Assembly: GCA_006383075.2 (NCBI GenBank)
Contig: SMNH02000009.1
Location: 62,001 to 126,000, forward strand
Length of the DNA: 64,000 bases
Direction: 5' to 3'
Origin: Kordia sp. TARA_039_SRF
GTDB lineage: Bacteria > Bacteroidota > Bacteroidia > Flavobacteriales > Flavobacteriaceae
In this document: piece after piece, positions 1 to 10,400 of the stretch
Layout of the letters: each line of letters opens with the position of its first letter
Numbering within the stretch: position 1 is the stretch's first letter
Position numbers and translations under genes: made by a program
The notes under the pieces: generated by a model
What the model saw: the letters and a program-made list of their open reading frames with translations, nothing else
What the model was told of the DNA's origin: nothing
Database searches by the model: none

Positions 1-770
1 GTATCGTAATGCTGCGTTACCACTATCAAAGCAGATGCTTCTTGTGAATTGATACCAACTTTGTTCAACACTTCGACAGACTCTTCCAAACCACGCGCAA
101 TTTCACGACGCTGATCGGCAATACCTTGTCCTTGCAAGCGCTTGCTTTCTGCTTCTGCTTTTGCCTTTTCCACGATTAAAATACGTTGTGCATCACCTTC
201 ATATTGTGCCGCAATTTTTTCACGTTCTGAAGCGTTAATTCGGTTCATCGCCGCTTTTACCTGTGCATCAGGATCAATGTCAGTTACCAGTGTTTTAATA
301 ATATCATATCCATAGTCCATCATCGCATCGTTTAATTCTGTTTTCACAGCAATCGCAATATCATCTTTCTTCACAAAAACATCATCTAATTTCATTTTTG
401 GAACTTCGGCACGAACTACATCAAAGACATACGACGTAATTTGATCGTGCGGATAATCGAGCTTATAAAAAGCATCGTATACTTTATCTTTAATCACCAT
501 GTATTGCACAGAAACTTTCAATCGTACAAAAACATCATCTAAGGTTTTGGTTTCGACAATTACATCTAACTGCTGAATTTTTAAACTTAATTTTCCTGCA
601 ATTCTATCCACAAGTGGAATTTTAAACTGCAATCCTGATTGACGAATGCTTTGAAAACGACCAAAGCGCTCAATAACGGCAGCCGTTTGTTGTTTTACAA
701 TAAAAAAAGTGGCAATCAAAAAAATGACTCCCAAAACAATCAGAACTATCAAAGAAGGACTTATTGGCAT
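1..770 (-). CDS. SPFH/Band 7 family membrane protein (partial, C-terminus beyond window)
   Basis: Reading from the ATG at 770 down to base 1 gives 256 residues with no stop, so the C-terminus lies outside the window. Residues about 5-24 form one N-terminal hydrophobic anchor (start MPISPSLIVLIVLGV). The stomatin/prohibitin pattern follows: VIERFGRF near residue 33, FKIPLVDRIAGKL, then SLKIQQLDV. A Glu/Ala/Lys-rich helix (AAQYEGDAQR, EKAKAEAES) follows, as in the QmcA/HflK-like SPFH branch. Such proteins form membrane-bound rings that organise microdomains or regulate proteases; the client here is unknown. It is transcribed away from the gene at 866, and the 95-bp gap carries promoters for one or both. 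Confidence 0.88.
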   Translation of the reverse strand, partial: MPISPSLIVLIVLGVIFLIATFFIVKQQTAAVIERFGRFQSIRQSGLQFKIPLVDRIAGKLSLKIQQLDVIVETKTLDDVFVRLKVSVQYMVIKDKVYDAFYKLDYPHDQITSYVFDVVRAEVPKMKLDDVFVKKDDIAIAVKTELNDAMMDYGYDIIKTLVTDIDPDAQVKAAMNRINASEREKIAAQYEGDAQRILIVEKAKAEAESKRLQGQGIADQRREIARGLEESVEVLNKVGINSQEASALIVVTQHYD

Positions 771-829
771 AATGTGTAGTATTTAAAATGTTAGTGTATA
801 AAAATAAATTTTTTTGCGTAAAAAAAGGA

Positions 830-837
830 TACATTTG
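830..837 (+). promoter_or_regulatory. Candidate -7 box (TACATTTG)
   Basis: TACATTTG matches the Bacteroidota -7 consensus TAnnTTTG and ends 28 bp before the ATG at 866. No TTG sits at the expected 19-21 bp upstream; the nearest is only 13 bp away. The call therefore rests on the -7 box alone. Confidence 0.4.
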
Positions 838-865
838 CGAAGTTTAAAAAATATACGCTCCCCAA

Positions 866-1516
866 ATGCAAAAACCTACTTACTTTTTATTAGTAGCAAC
901 ACTACTACTTTTTGTTACAAATTCATTCGCTCAAGGAAGATATGATAGCTATAATCGTTTGGGGATTTCGGTGGGAATTCACCAATTTGATATTAAAACA
1001 GACGATTTGGTAACTACAAAATCCACAGGTTTTCAAGCAGGATTATCTACACGTGGAACGGTTGCTCGACACTTCGATATGGTGTATTTTTTACACCTAA
1101 ACTTTCACGAAGTCAATGTCTTGGGACGACAAACCTTGCTATCTGAAAATGTAGAAATTCCGTTTGAATTGTTAGCGGCTAAAATTGGCGTGTTGGGAAG
1201 TTATAAAATCAGCGAGAAACATTTTAGTGTGGAATTTGGTCCAGCATTGCAACTCTCAGAAAAATTTGAAATTGACAGCGAGTTTGAAGATTATATTTTA
1301 CAAGGATATGACACGTTTACTGCTAAAGATGCGCGACAAACCAATCGCTTAAACATTATGGGAATTATAGGCGTTTCGGCAGGATTTCAATCATTTAAAA
1401 TATCGTTGCAATACGAATATGGATTTTCCAACGTTCTTAGTAAGTTATCTGTGAATAATCAACAATTAAAAGGACATATAGAACAGTTGAGTGTTTTAGC
1501 CACTTTCTATTTGTAA
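866..1516 (+). CDS. Small outer-membrane beta-barrel protein
   Basis: The 216-residue protein begins with a clear signal peptide (MQKPTYFLLVATLLLF, cleavage probably after NSFAQ). The rest consists of alternating aromatic/polar strands (LGISVGIHQF, DMVYFLHLNF, FKISLQYEYGF). It ends in an aromatic-hydrophobic strand, ATFYL, the usual C-terminus of an outer-membrane barrel. Size and pattern fit the porin-like OMP_b-brl_2 family of Bacteroidota, about eight strands. No catalytic motif is visible and the cargo is unknown. It stands alone: a divergent SPFH gene lies upstream and a strong terminator follows 11 bp after the stop. Confidence 0.75.
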   Translation: MQKPTYFLLVATLLLFVTNSFAQGRYDSYNRLGISVGIHQFDIKTDDLVTTKSTGFQAGLSTRGTVARHFDMVYFLHLNFHEVNVLGRQTLLSENVEIPFELLAAKIGVLGSYKISEKHFSVEFGPALQLSEKFEIDSEFEDYILQGYDTFTAKDARQTNRLNIMGIIGVSAGFQSFKISLQYEYGFSNVLSKLSVNNQQLKGHIEQLSVLATFYL

Positions 1517-1527
1517 TTAATACGAAA

Positions 1528-1551
1528 AGAGCGCCATAAGCGCTCTTTTTT
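1528..1551 (+). terminator. Rho-independent terminator
   Basis: Stem AGAGCGC, loop CATAA, stem GCGCTCT, then TTTTT. It lies just after the stop of the barrel gene at 1516. Confidence 0.85.
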
Positions 1552-1561
1552 ATTTTCATCT

Positions 1562-1644
1562 CGTCATGCTGAACTTGATTCAGCATCACAGAACAGTAAG
1601 AAATTCATGTAGTATGAGATTCCGCATCAAGTGCGGAATGACAG
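1562..1644. repeat. Intergenic palindromic repeat element
   Basis: Two nested hairpins, ATGCTGAA-CTTGA-TTCAGCAT at 1566-1586 and TTCCGCA-TCAAG-TGCGGAA at 1620-1638, are bracketed by GTCAT and ATGAC. The bracketing GTCAT...GGAATGAC pattern recurs at 15909-15932 and 23623-23645. This is a dispersed non-coding repeat between the convergent barrel gene and gltX. Confidence 0.65.
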
Positions 1645-1656
1645 TATTCTCAGTTT

Positions 1657-3168
1657 TTACAACATCCCCAAAACCTTCTCAATACGCTTGATGGTTTCTT
1701 GTTTTCCAATCATAAACATAATGGTAAACAAATCTGGTCCGCTGAGTGCGCCAGCCAAGGCAAAACGCAACGGTTGCATTACTTTTCCAAAACCAATTCC
1801 GTTGTCAGTTATCCAACCTTTGATATTGGTTTGTAAGCTTTCTATGGTATACTCTTCTGTAGACTCAACAATGTCTATCAACTTGCGTAAAATATCGTCT
1901 GTGCCTTCTTTTAACGCCTTTTTCTGTGCTTTTGCGTCAAATTCTGTTGGTGCTACAAAGAAAAAGTGACTTTCATCCCACAATTCTTTCACAAACGACA
2001 CACGCTCTTTTACAATACCAACTACCATTTCAATATACTGAATGTCAATTCCGTTCAATTCTGGGCGTAATGCTTGAAACGAAGCTGCTAATTGCTCGTT
2101 CGGTTTATGATGCATATACTGCTGATTGAACCATTGCATTTTGTCAATATCAAAACGTGCGCCTGCTTTGTTGATACGCTCCAATTCGAATGCTTCAATC
2201 AGTTCTTCCAAACTGAAAATTTCTTGTTCCGTTCCAGGATTCCATCCTAAAAAGGCTAAAAAGTTTACCAATGCATCGTCAAAATAGCCTTCTTCTTTAA
2301 AGCCTAAATACAGTTGGTCTTCCTTATCATCATGCCATTCCATTGGAAATACTGGAAAGCCAAATTTAGCGCCGTCACGCTTGCTGAGTTTCCCTTTTCC
2401 TGTTGGTTTTAAGATTAATGGTAAATGTGCAAACTGTGGTGCTTCCCAACCAAATGAGCGATATAATAAACAGTGCAATGCTAACGAAGGCAACCATTCT
2501 TCTCCACGAATAACATGTGTAATTTCCATCAAATGGTCGTCCACAATATTAGCTAGGTGATAGGTTGGCATTCCATCACTTTTAAACAATACTTTATCAT
2601 CTAAAATATTAGTTTCAATTTCTACATCGCCACGCACAATGTCTTTTAAATGCAACGTTTCATCTTGTGGCGATTTAAAACGAATGACATACGGTTCGCC
2701 CGCTTCTAGTTTTGCCTGTACTTCTTCCGCAGAAAGCGACAAAGAATTCGTCAATTTTAAACGGTTGTGCCAGTTATAGATAAAGGTTTTACCCTTCGCT
2801 TCATGCTCTTTTCTGTGTGCATCTAATGCTTCTGCTGTGTCAAATGCGTAGTAGGCATGACCTTTGGCAATCAATTCATCGGCGTATTGTTTGTATAAAT
2901 GTTTGCGCTCGCTTTGTCGGTACGGACCAAATCCGCCATCTTTTCCAATGCCTTCGTCAAACGGAATTCCACACCATTCCAACGCATCTACGATGTATTG
3001 TTCGGCGCCTTCTACAAATCTGTTTTGATCGGTATCTTCAATACGTAAAATAAAATCGCCACCGTGTTTTTTGGCGAATAAATAGTTGAATAGGGCGGTT
3101 CTTACGCCTCCAATATGTAATGGCCCTGTTGGACTCGGTGCAAAACGAACACGAACTTTTTTAGTCAT
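1657..3168 (-). CDS. gltX: Glutamate--tRNA ligase
   Basis: Class I aminoacyl-tRNA synthetase of 503 residues that charges tRNA-Glu with glutamate in the cytoplasm. The HIGH-type signature FAPSPTGPLHIGG lies at residues about 9-21 and the KMSKS loop, KLSKRDG, near residue 260. The central glutamate/tRNA region includes RIEDTDQ and VIRGEEWLPS. The C-terminal anticodon-binding part is complete, ending before 1657. Length is normal for bacterial GluRS. The start follows a canonical Bacteroidota promoter at 3197-3227. It is probably monocistronic: a hairpin separates it from the upstream same-strand gene, and the downstream neighbour is convergent. Confidence 0.97.
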   Translation of the reverse strand: MTKKVRVRFAPSPTGPLHIGGVRTALFNYLFAKKHGGDFILRIEDTDQNRFVEGAEQYIVDALEWCGIPFDEGIGKDGGFGPYRQSERKHLYKQYADELIAKGHAYYAFDTAEALDAHRKEHEAKGKTFIYNWHNRLKLTNSLSLSAEEVQAKLEAGEPYVIRFKSPQDETLHLKDIVRGDVEIETNILDDKVLFKSDGMPTYHLANIVDDHLMEITHVIRGEEWLPSLALHCLLYRSFGWEAPQFAHLPLILKPTGKGKLSKRDGAKFGFPVFPMEWHDDKEDQLYLGFKEEGYFDDALVNFLAFLGWNPGTEQEIFSLEELIEAFELERINKAGARFDIDKMQWFNQQYMHHKPNEQLAASFQALRPELNGIDIQYIEMVVGIVKERVSFVKELWDESHFFFVAPTEFDAKAQKKALKEGTDDILRKLIDIVESTEEYTIESLQTNIKGWITDNGIGFGKVMQPLRFALAGALSGPDLFTIMFMIGKQETIKRIEKVLGML

Positions 3169-3196
3169 AGATTTTTTGGTAAATGATTATAAACGC

Positions 3197-3227
3197 AAAG
3201 GTAATTGTAAAAGTGAAACCCTCAAAG
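3197..3227 (-). promoter_or_regulatory. Promoter of gltX (TTTG-N19-TACCTTTG)
   Basis: On the minus strand TTTG occupies 3227-3224 and TACCTTTG 3204-3197, with exactly 19 bases between. This matches the primary sigma consensus TTTG-N19-TAnnTTTG of Bacteroidota at every defined base. It ends 28 bp before the gltX ATG. The -33 element is part of one arm of the hairpin at 3216-3248. Confidence 0.8.
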
Positions 3228-3248
3228 TTTTAATTTTTGAGGGTTTCG
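3216..3248 (-). terminator. 12-bp stem-loop after the T9SS protein gene
   Basis: GAAACCCTCAAA and TTTGAGGGTTTC form a perfect 12-bp stem with a 9-nt AT-rich loop, 28 bp past the stop at 3277. Neither side has a strong T run, so termination efficiency is uncertain. One arm contains the gltX -33 element. Confidence 0.55.
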
Positions 3249-3276
3249 AGTGATTAACTAAAATAAACCAAGTTTT

Positions 3277-5229
3277 TTATTCCTTAATAAATTTTTCAGT
3301 GTGTTGAATGCCCGATTGTGTAGTAACAGTTAAGAAATACATGTTGCTACTTAATTGTGATACATCAATTTCTGAAACTTCTGTGGCGTTGCTTTGAATC
3401 AATCGCCCAGAAATGTCTGTGATTTTATAGGAAACTATCGGTTCGTCACTGCGAAATTGCAACACATTAGTAGTTGGGTTTGGAAACATGGTAAAGTTGA
3501 TACGATCTGCTTCTTCACGTCCTAACGTGCCGCTTTGTGTTTCGCCCATCACAAATAATGAACGCAAATGGTCTTTTACTTCGTCCGTGAAAACATTAAA
3601 CGATTGTGAAGATGAACTTTCGGTACTTAATGTAATTTGATACGACCAATCTTCATCGTAGCAACTATCACAACAAGAAGGCACATACAACCCAATAACG
3701 TACAGTTTATTTGGATCAAAGTTATAGTTTGGAAATGTCGTGGTTAATCCCCAAACTGGATTTGTAGAGGTTGGTAATTGGTTGTTAAATCCACCAATAT
3801 TACTAGACCATGCAAAAGTATTTGGAACCATATTAATAAAGTCTAGTGGATTTGTAAATGGGAACGAAGAATATTCTAATTCGTATACAAACCAAGTATA
3901 TTGATATCCATTGTTTTGCTCGGTACAAACATCATTTACAGCCAACGAGTCATCGGTAGTATCAATACTATTTATTGAGCCTGTAATTTGTAGTGGACTT
4001 CCTTGATGCAATACGCTAATGTTGAGGTTTTGGTCAAGTTTTTCTTGGAGTGAAATATCGTCGATTGCTAAGTCATTTCCGTCGCCTAAACCGTCTTCTT
4101 TTAAGTGAATTTTAATGTCTAACACATCATTGTCACCTTCAAAGCATTCTGAAATTTGTTGCCAATCGCAAGGGTCGTCACTGTTGGTGTCAATCGTAAT
4201 CCAATTGTACAATTGTCCGTTTACTTCCAAACGAATTTCTGGTTTGATATTGAACGTACATTGTGGCAAATCTTTGAAGTTTGCACAGAATTTATATACT
4301 TTCTCAGGATCAATTGGAATGCTTTGTTCCCAAATTACGGAAGTAGTTCCCGCAGGTTGTGTGGTACGGCCGTTTACTAATAAGAAGTCTGTATTGTTGC
4401 TGTATTGTTCAGGATCAGCACAGGCAGAATGGTCAGTAACAGTTGTTCCAAAAATACTTGCATCGTTTGATACATGATAGGCTCCTGGAAATAAAGCTGC
4501 GTCTTCTACATAGTCGCTACCAAATCCGTTAGCACCATTTTCAAAATTTCCATTTTCAACCAAATTGTCACCTTCACAACAAAAAGCACCTTCGTTATTT
4601 GGTTCGCCAGTGTCAATGTCACATTCTTGAATACAAATATTGTCGTATCCATATTCTTCTGTTGGACTAGAAGTTAAATCTAAAAAGAATCGGATTCCAG
4701 AAATATTACTAATTAAATTGTTCCAATCGCTACAATCAGAACCAGTTGCCATTACCCATTGCCCGTTTTCGTTAGACGGTAAATCTGTGCCTTCACATAT
4801 ATTAATTGGTGCACACACATGTACCCAACCACCACCTTCTGTAGCTTGTACGTTTGCTACAAAAGTTGCGCTTGCTGTCGGACTCGTTGGAGGGCCTGTG
4901 TAAATAATTAAGCGTGGTGAAACAGGCTCACCAAAATTCCCATCTTCAATTACTTGAAAATCCCAACACAAACATTGTCCGTCAAATTCACGCCAATCAC
5001 CTGCATAATCGACATTGTTATAAATGTAAGAAGCTCCCTGGTCGTCATAAGAATGTAAAAAGATATCATCTGCGGTTCCGCTTGGTCCAAACGGATCGGC
5101 AGTATTGGCTCCTGCGGCTACTCCAAGCCAGTTAGCGATATCAGGATTTCCATCGTTAAAATCTTCGCAAAATTGTCCAAAGCTTACTCCCCAAGCGAGA
5201 AGTAAACACATAGTAATTGTGTTTTTCAT
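3277..5229 (-). CDS. Secreted multidomain protein with type IX secretion sorting domain
   Basis: The 650-residue protein starts with a signal peptide (MKNTITMCLLLAWGVSFGQ). Two Cys-containing extracellular modules follow. The first, about residues 20-205, has WDFQVIEDGNFG and DNICIQEC. The second, from about 215, begins NLVENGNFENGANGFG, like carbohydrate-binding galactose-binding-fold modules, and ends with LAIDDISLQE. The last 75 residues are a classic T9SS type A sorting domain (FTMFPNPTTNVLQF, YKITDISGRLIQ, MYFLTVTTQSG, EKFIKE). The protein should be exported by the Por/type IX system and attached to or released from the surface. No hydrolase motif was recognised; a binding or adhesion role is inference. 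Confidence 0.82.
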   Translation of the reverse strand: MKNTITMCLLLAWGVSFGQFCEDFNDGNPDIANWLGVAAGANTADPFGPSGTADDIFLHSYDDQGASYIYNNVDYAGDWREFDGQCLCWDFQVIEDGNFGEPVSPRLIIYTGPPTSPTASATFVANVQATEGGGWVHVCAPINICEGTDLPSNENGQWVMATGSDCSDWNNLISNISGIRFFLDLTSSPTEEYGYDNICIQECDIDTGEPNNEGAFCCEGDNLVENGNFENGANGFGSDYVEDAALFPGAYHVSNDASIFGTTVTDHSACADPEQYSNNTDFLLVNGRTTQPAGTTSVIWEQSIPIDPEKVYKFCANFKDLPQCTFNIKPEIRLEVNGQLYNWITIDTNSDDPCDWQQISECFEGDNDVLDIKIHLKEDGLGDGNDLAIDDISLQEKLDQNLNISVLHQGSPLQITGSINSIDTTDDSLAVNDVCTEQNNGYQYTWFVYELEYSSFPFTNPLDFINMVPNTFAWSSNIGGFNNQLPTSTNPVWGLTTTFPNYNFDPNKLYVIGLYVPSCCDSCYDEDWSYQITLSTESSSSQSFNVFTDEVKDHLRSLFVMGETQSGTLGREEADRINFTMFPNPTTNVLQFRSDEPIVSYKITDISGRLIQSNATEVSEIDVSQLSSNMYFLTVTTQSGIQHTEKFIKE

Positions 5230-5381
5230 ACTGTAAAATGTTTAAGTTTCTATAAATTGTTTCAGGGCAAAGATGCGCCAAGAAGCAACAGTAGGATAGC
5301 AGCAAAGCACTGAAATTAAATTCGTGTTTTACCTAAAGAATTTATAGAAAAACCGTAAGAAGAACAGGAAAAACACCCTTA

Positions 5382-6428
5382 CTATGTAGTAGAAATCATT
5401 TCTTTTGGAATGCGTTTGTTCATCACTTTAAACCATAAAGGCGGAATGAGTGCCATAACCATCGACGTTGGATAACCAAAAGGCATTTGCGGACTTTTCT
5501 CGTGACAGTCCAGCAGTTGATATTTTTTTGAAGCTTTGTAATGATGATCGCTATGACGTGTAAGTTCGTACAATACAATGCGCCCAATGACATGATTGGA
5601 ATTCCAAGAGTGAATCTCGCGTACACGCTCGTAACGTCCAGAAGCGAGTTTTTTTCGTAGCAACCCGTAATGTTCTATATAGTTGATGGTTTCTAGCAGT
5701 AAAAAACTCACCACAGCACTCGCTAAGGCAAATAGAAGCGCCAAACTTCCCAAGAAAAACAAAATACTCGCCAAATAGCCGATCTGCAGCAGCGTAAACC
5801 AAAACATGTTGTGTTTAAACGAGAAAAAAGAGAAGTTTCCGCGTTTTTGCAAGTTTTGTTGAATTTTCCAAGCATTCACATATTGACGAACTGTTGAGGT
5901 AATCCAAAACGAATACACAACTTGATTGTATCGCGCCGTTGCAGGATCTTCTTTGGTAGCCGCATGTAAATGATGTCCAAAATTATGCTCTACAAAAAAG
6001 TGCATGTACAGCGAAGGCAAGAGCAGTAATTTTGCCATCAATTGCTCGTATTTAGTTTGTCGGTGACCGAGTTCGTGTGCGACATTGATACCATTAGAAC
6101 CCAACACAATTCCCGTAGAAAAGATGAGTCCGATGAGTTCATAGGTTTCATACATTCCGCTAGAAACATTTAAAAGCGTCACAATCAACAAGCCAAAAAC
6201 TACAGGAATATTTAAGTATAATAACCAATCAAAAATTGGATTGATTGACTTTTCTTCGACTTCTTCTTCGGTTAAATTTGCCGTGCTTTGTGAAAAAATC
6301 AATTCCATGATGGGAATCATTCCAAATGCATAAATGGGCGTCAAAAACGTGTAATAGCCTCGTAAATACAAGGCAATTACGGCAACCAACGGTGTAGAAA
6401 ATGCCGCTATATATTTTAAATCTTTCAT
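5382..6428 (-). CDS. alkB: Alkane 1-monooxygenase-like membrane di-iron enzyme
   Basis: The 348-residue integral membrane protein has about six hydrophobic segments and the complete histidine set of AlkB hydroxylases: HELGH at 118-122, EHNFGHH at 147-153, NYIEHYG at 249-255 and LTRHSDHH at 289-296. These ligate the di-iron centre that hydroxylates terminal carbons of alkanes or related chains, using rubredoxin electrons. The NYxEHYG box separates AlkB from fatty-acid desaturases. No rubredoxin gene is visible nearby. It follows the outer-membrane gene ending at 6493 by 64 bp on the same strand, suggesting an operon. Substrate range is not determinable from sequence. Confidence 0.9.
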   Translation of the reverse strand: MKDLKYIAAFSTPLVAVIALYLRGYYTFLTPIYAFGMIPIMELIFSQSTANLTEEEVEEKSINPIFDWLLYLNIPVVFGLLIVTLLNVSSGMYETYELIGLIFSTGIVLGSNGINVAHELGHRQTKYEQLMAKLLLLPSLYMHFFVEHNFGHHLHAATKEDPATARYNQVVYSFWITSTVRQYVNAWKIQQNLQKRGNFSFFSFKHNMFWFTLLQIGYLASILFFLGSLALLFALASAVVSFLLLETINYIEHYGLLRKKLASGRYERVREIHSWNSNHVIGRIVLYELTRHSDHHYKASKKYQLLDCHEKSPQMPFGYPTSMVMALIPPLWFKVMNKRIPKEMISTT

Positions 6429-6492
6429 GGTTTCATTTCTAAGTTCAAAGCATTTAAAAATACCATTTTTTTCTTTGAAATGAAATCACAAC

Positions 6493-7320
6493 TTAAAACC
6501 GTTTGTACAAACCAAAAGTCAACGCGGCTTGTTTGGCAACATTGTTTCCAGAAAATGCGCCGCCAAAGGTTACAATTCCACCAAAAGAATCGTTGATTTC
6601 TCCAATGGCTTTTAAGCCAAACGCACCGTATTCTTGATTGTTGACGTATAACGCTGTCACGAGATTGGACAGTGGAAGCGTAACATCGCCATCGTTGAAC
6701 GATTTTACGATATCTACAAAACCAATTAACCAAATTTTTGAATGGATTTTCGTTCCAATTTCGCCACCAACCTTAAAATTGTTACTGTAATTGTCGGTTC
6801 TCAAATCAATTCCCGTAAAGGCTTGAATGTAAAATTTGTCAAAACTACGCCCCAAATTTAGCGTAGGCGTAAAGCTCCAAGCATCTTCTCCTGTTCTGAT
6901 TCCCGAAGCAATATCAAAAGTACTTGTATTGGCTTTGATGTCTAATTGTCCCGAAATAATCCACTTTTCTTTGTAAAATTGATGACGAATTCCCACCGAA
7001 ATATTTCCAAAAGCCGTTTCGGAATCTTCAGTAATAAAAGCGGATCCGCCAACAATATCATTGGTACTAATCAACTTTACAGGCACATTGACAATCAACG
7101 TAGTGTTGTTCGATATTCCGTATTCTCCATACAATTGTAGCGTATTATCGGTAATTTCTCGGTCGGTTTGATAGTCTGGATCACCAAAAATTTCATCATA
7201 ATTTGAAATGGAAGTAAACGAAAGCTGCGTGTAAAATTTTCCTTTTTCTTGTGTCCAAGGACTTTGCGCAGACACGATACCTAAACAAAAAAGTGCGATA
7301 ATAGTATAAAAATTTCTCAT
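6493..7320 (-). CDS. Outer-membrane beta-barrel protein upstream of alkB
   Basis: The 275-residue protein has signal peptide MRNFYTIIALFCLGIVSAQ. Regularly spaced amphipathic strands follow (KFYTQLSFTSI, NTLQLYGEYGI, SVGIRHQFY, FYIQAFTGIDL), ending ALTFGLYKRF, a terminal barrel strand. The pattern resembles the transporter/phenol-degradation MetA-like barrels. No plug or TonB box is visible. Same strand and 64 bp ahead of alkB, it may admit the hydrophobic substrate of that enzyme; this is inference from position. The overlapping 6425-6733 reading frame is a shadow. Confidence 0.7.
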   Translation of the reverse strand: MRNFYTIIALFCLGIVSAQSPWTQEKGKFYTQLSFTSISNYDEIFGDPDYQTDREITDNTLQLYGEYGISNNTTLIVNVPVKLISTNDIVGGSAFITEDSETAFGNISVGIRHQFYKEKWIISGQLDIKANTSTFDIASGIRTGEDAWSFTPTLNLGRSFDKFYIQAFTGIDLRTDNYSNNFKVGGEIGTKIHSKIWLIGFVDIVKSFNDGDVTLPLSNLVTALYVNNQEYGAFGLKAIGEINDSFGGIVTFGGAFSGNNVAKQAALTFGLYKRF

Positions 7321-7430
7321 AATTGGCTTGTTTATGTTGCCTTAGTAGGATGTTTTTCAAAAATCTTACAGAATCTTTAACAAGTTCCGCATACTATTAA
7401 TTCGCTAAATATGTTATTTTTATCAGTTAT

Positions 7431-10400
7431 ATGATGAAGGCATACGAACACATACAAAAGAAACTAAGTCAGTTTGTGACCAAATATTACACAAACGAAC
7501 TCATAAAAGGAGCGATACTATTTTTTAGCATCGGACTCTTATATTTTATCATCACGTTGTTGGTGGAACATTTTCTATGGCTAAGCACAGGTGCGAGGAC
7601 AGCGTTATTTTGGATTTTTATTGCGGTAGAGGTATCGCTTTTCGCGAAATTCATTGTGCTGCCATTGACAAAACTGTTTAAGCTGCAGCAAGGAATCAGT
7701 TTCAAAGAAGCATCTACCATTATCGGGAATCATTTCCCAGAAGTGAACGACAAATTATTGAACGTTTTGCAACTGTCAGAAACGTCTCAGGAATCGGAAT
7801 TGCTGTTGGCAAGTATCGAACAAAAATCGAAAGAACTACAACCGATTCCGTTTCAAGTAGCGATAAATTTCAAGAAAAATATCAAATACGCGAAATATGC
7901 AATTCTCCCACTAGCGATTGTACTTTTTGTGTGGATTTCAGGAAATAGTTCTTTATTCAGTCAAAGTTACGAGCGCGTTGTCAACTACAAAACGGCGTAT
8001 GAACCGCCAGCGCCTTTTCAATTTATGGTGGTAAATGATAGTTTGCAAGCTATTGAAAATCAATCATATACTTTAAAAGTGCAAACTTTAGGTGATGTCA
8101 TTCCAGAAGAAGTACAAATCAATGTGGACGATGAAACCTATTTCCTTCAAAATAAAGGAATTGGAACTTTTGAATACACATTTACACAACCAAAAGAAGC
8201 TACAACCTTCACGCTCAACGCGAATGAAGTTATTTCAAAACCGTATACGCTGAATGTTGTAAAAGTGCCGTCATTGGTTAATTTTCAAATGGTGTTGGAT
8301 TATCCTGCGTACACCAAACGAAAAGATGAGGTATTGCAAAGTACAGGAAATGCTACCATTCCTGAAGGCACTAAAATTATATGGCAAGCAAAAGCAAAAC
8401 AGACTAACAAGCTAGAATTGATTTCAAAAGATTCTACGTATACGTTTGCTAAAGAGGCAGACGAATTCAAGCTTGAAAAAAGCATTTTTCAGCAATTGGA
8501 TTATCAAATAAGTACGAGCAATGATGAACTCCAAAATTATGAAAACTTAGGATTCAACATCAACGTGATTCGTGATGAATATCCAAAACTGGAATTGCAA
8601 TCCAAACGCGATTCTATTGATGGAAGAACGATGTACTTCTTAGGACAAGTTTCGGACGATTACGGATTAAAGCGTTTGCAGTTGATTTATTATCCAGCAG
8701 AAAGAGTAGAGGCGAAGTCCAAAGAAATTATTCCGATTAGCACGTCAAATATTGACCAATTTCAATATACGTTTCCAGGGAATCTAGACTTGGCAAAAGG
8801 TGTGAATTATGAATTCTATTTTGAATTGACAGATAATGACGGAATTCGCGGAGGAAAAAAAGTCAAAAGTGAAGTATTTAACTATCGTAAATTGACGGAT
8901 ACTGAATTGCAAACAGAACAGTTGCAACAGCAAAATGAAACCATCAAAGATTTAGATAAATCGCTTGAAAAATTACAAAAGCAACAAGACGAGCTGAAAA
9001 AAATCACGCAAAATCAAAAAGAGAAAAGTGAGCTGAATTTCAACGATCGTAAAAAGCTGGAAAAATTCTTGCAACGACAAGAACAAAGCGATGAAATGAT
9101 GAAGAAATTCTCAGAGCAATTAGAGCAAAACTTAGACGAATTTCAAAAAGAAGAAACAAAAGATGATGTTGATAAAGAATTGCTAAAAGAACGTTTGGAG
9201 CGTCAACAAAAAGAATTGGAGAAGAATGAAAAACTGATGGAAGAGCTGAAAAAATTAGCCGAAAAAATCAGCGAAGAAGAATTGCAAGAAAAACTTGAAG
9301 AACTTGGAAAGCAACAACAAAATAACAAAAAGAATCTGCAACAAATTCTAGAGTTGACCAAGCGTTATTACGTGACGAAAAAAGCAGAAAAAATTCAACG
9401 TGAATTACAAGAATTAGCCAAAGAACAGGAAGAACTTTCCAAAAAATCTGGTGAAGAAAACACCAAAGAAAAGCAAGAAGAACTCAACAAAAAATTTGAA
9501 GATTTGCAAAAGCAAATGGACGAATTGGATGAAGAAAATAATAAACTCAAAAAACCATTAGACTTAGAACGCAGCAAGGAAGACGAAGAAGACGTTAAAC
9601 AAGAACAGCAAGAAGCCACGGACGATTTAGAAAAAAGTGAAGAATCTAAAAGTGAGCAGCAAAAAAGTGAGCAACAGCAAAGTGCGAAACAAAAGCAGAA
9701 AAAAGCAGCTCAGAAAATGCAGCGTATGAGTAAAAGTATGCAAAGCGCGATGCAAATGAGCGGACAGGAAAGCATTCAAGAAGATGCTGAAATGTTGCGG
9801 CAAATTCTAGATAATTTGTTGCTATTTTCGTTTGACGAAGAAAAACTAATGAACGATTTCAAAGAAATTGACAACACCAATGCAGCTTATGCAGCGCGAT
9901 TAAAACGTCAAAAAGAACTCCGAAAAATGTTTGAACATGTAGATGATAGTCTATTTGCGTTATCATTACGTCAACCAACCATTTCAGAGCGTATTAATGG
10001 AGAAATTACAGAAATTTATTACAATATTGACAAATCCTTAGAACAATTAGCAGAAAATAATGTCTATCGTGGCGTGGCTTCTCAGCAATACGCACTGACA
10101 TCAACCAACAAACTTGCGGACTTTCTCAGTGCTGCTTTGGACAATATGAATCAAAGTATGGGACAAGGTCAAGGGCAAGGCTCCAATGGCATGGGACAAA
10201 GCGGACAAAATCAAGGCCAAGGAAAAGGTTTTCAGTTACCTGATATCATTCAATCGCAAGAAGAATTGAACAAGCAGATGCAGCAAGGCATGAAACAAGA
10301 AGGACAAGGAAAGGAGGGAAAAGATGGTAAAGAAGGCGGAAAGGAAGAAGGCGATAAAGGCAAAGGTGGTAAAGAAGGTAAAGATGGAGAAAATGGAAAA

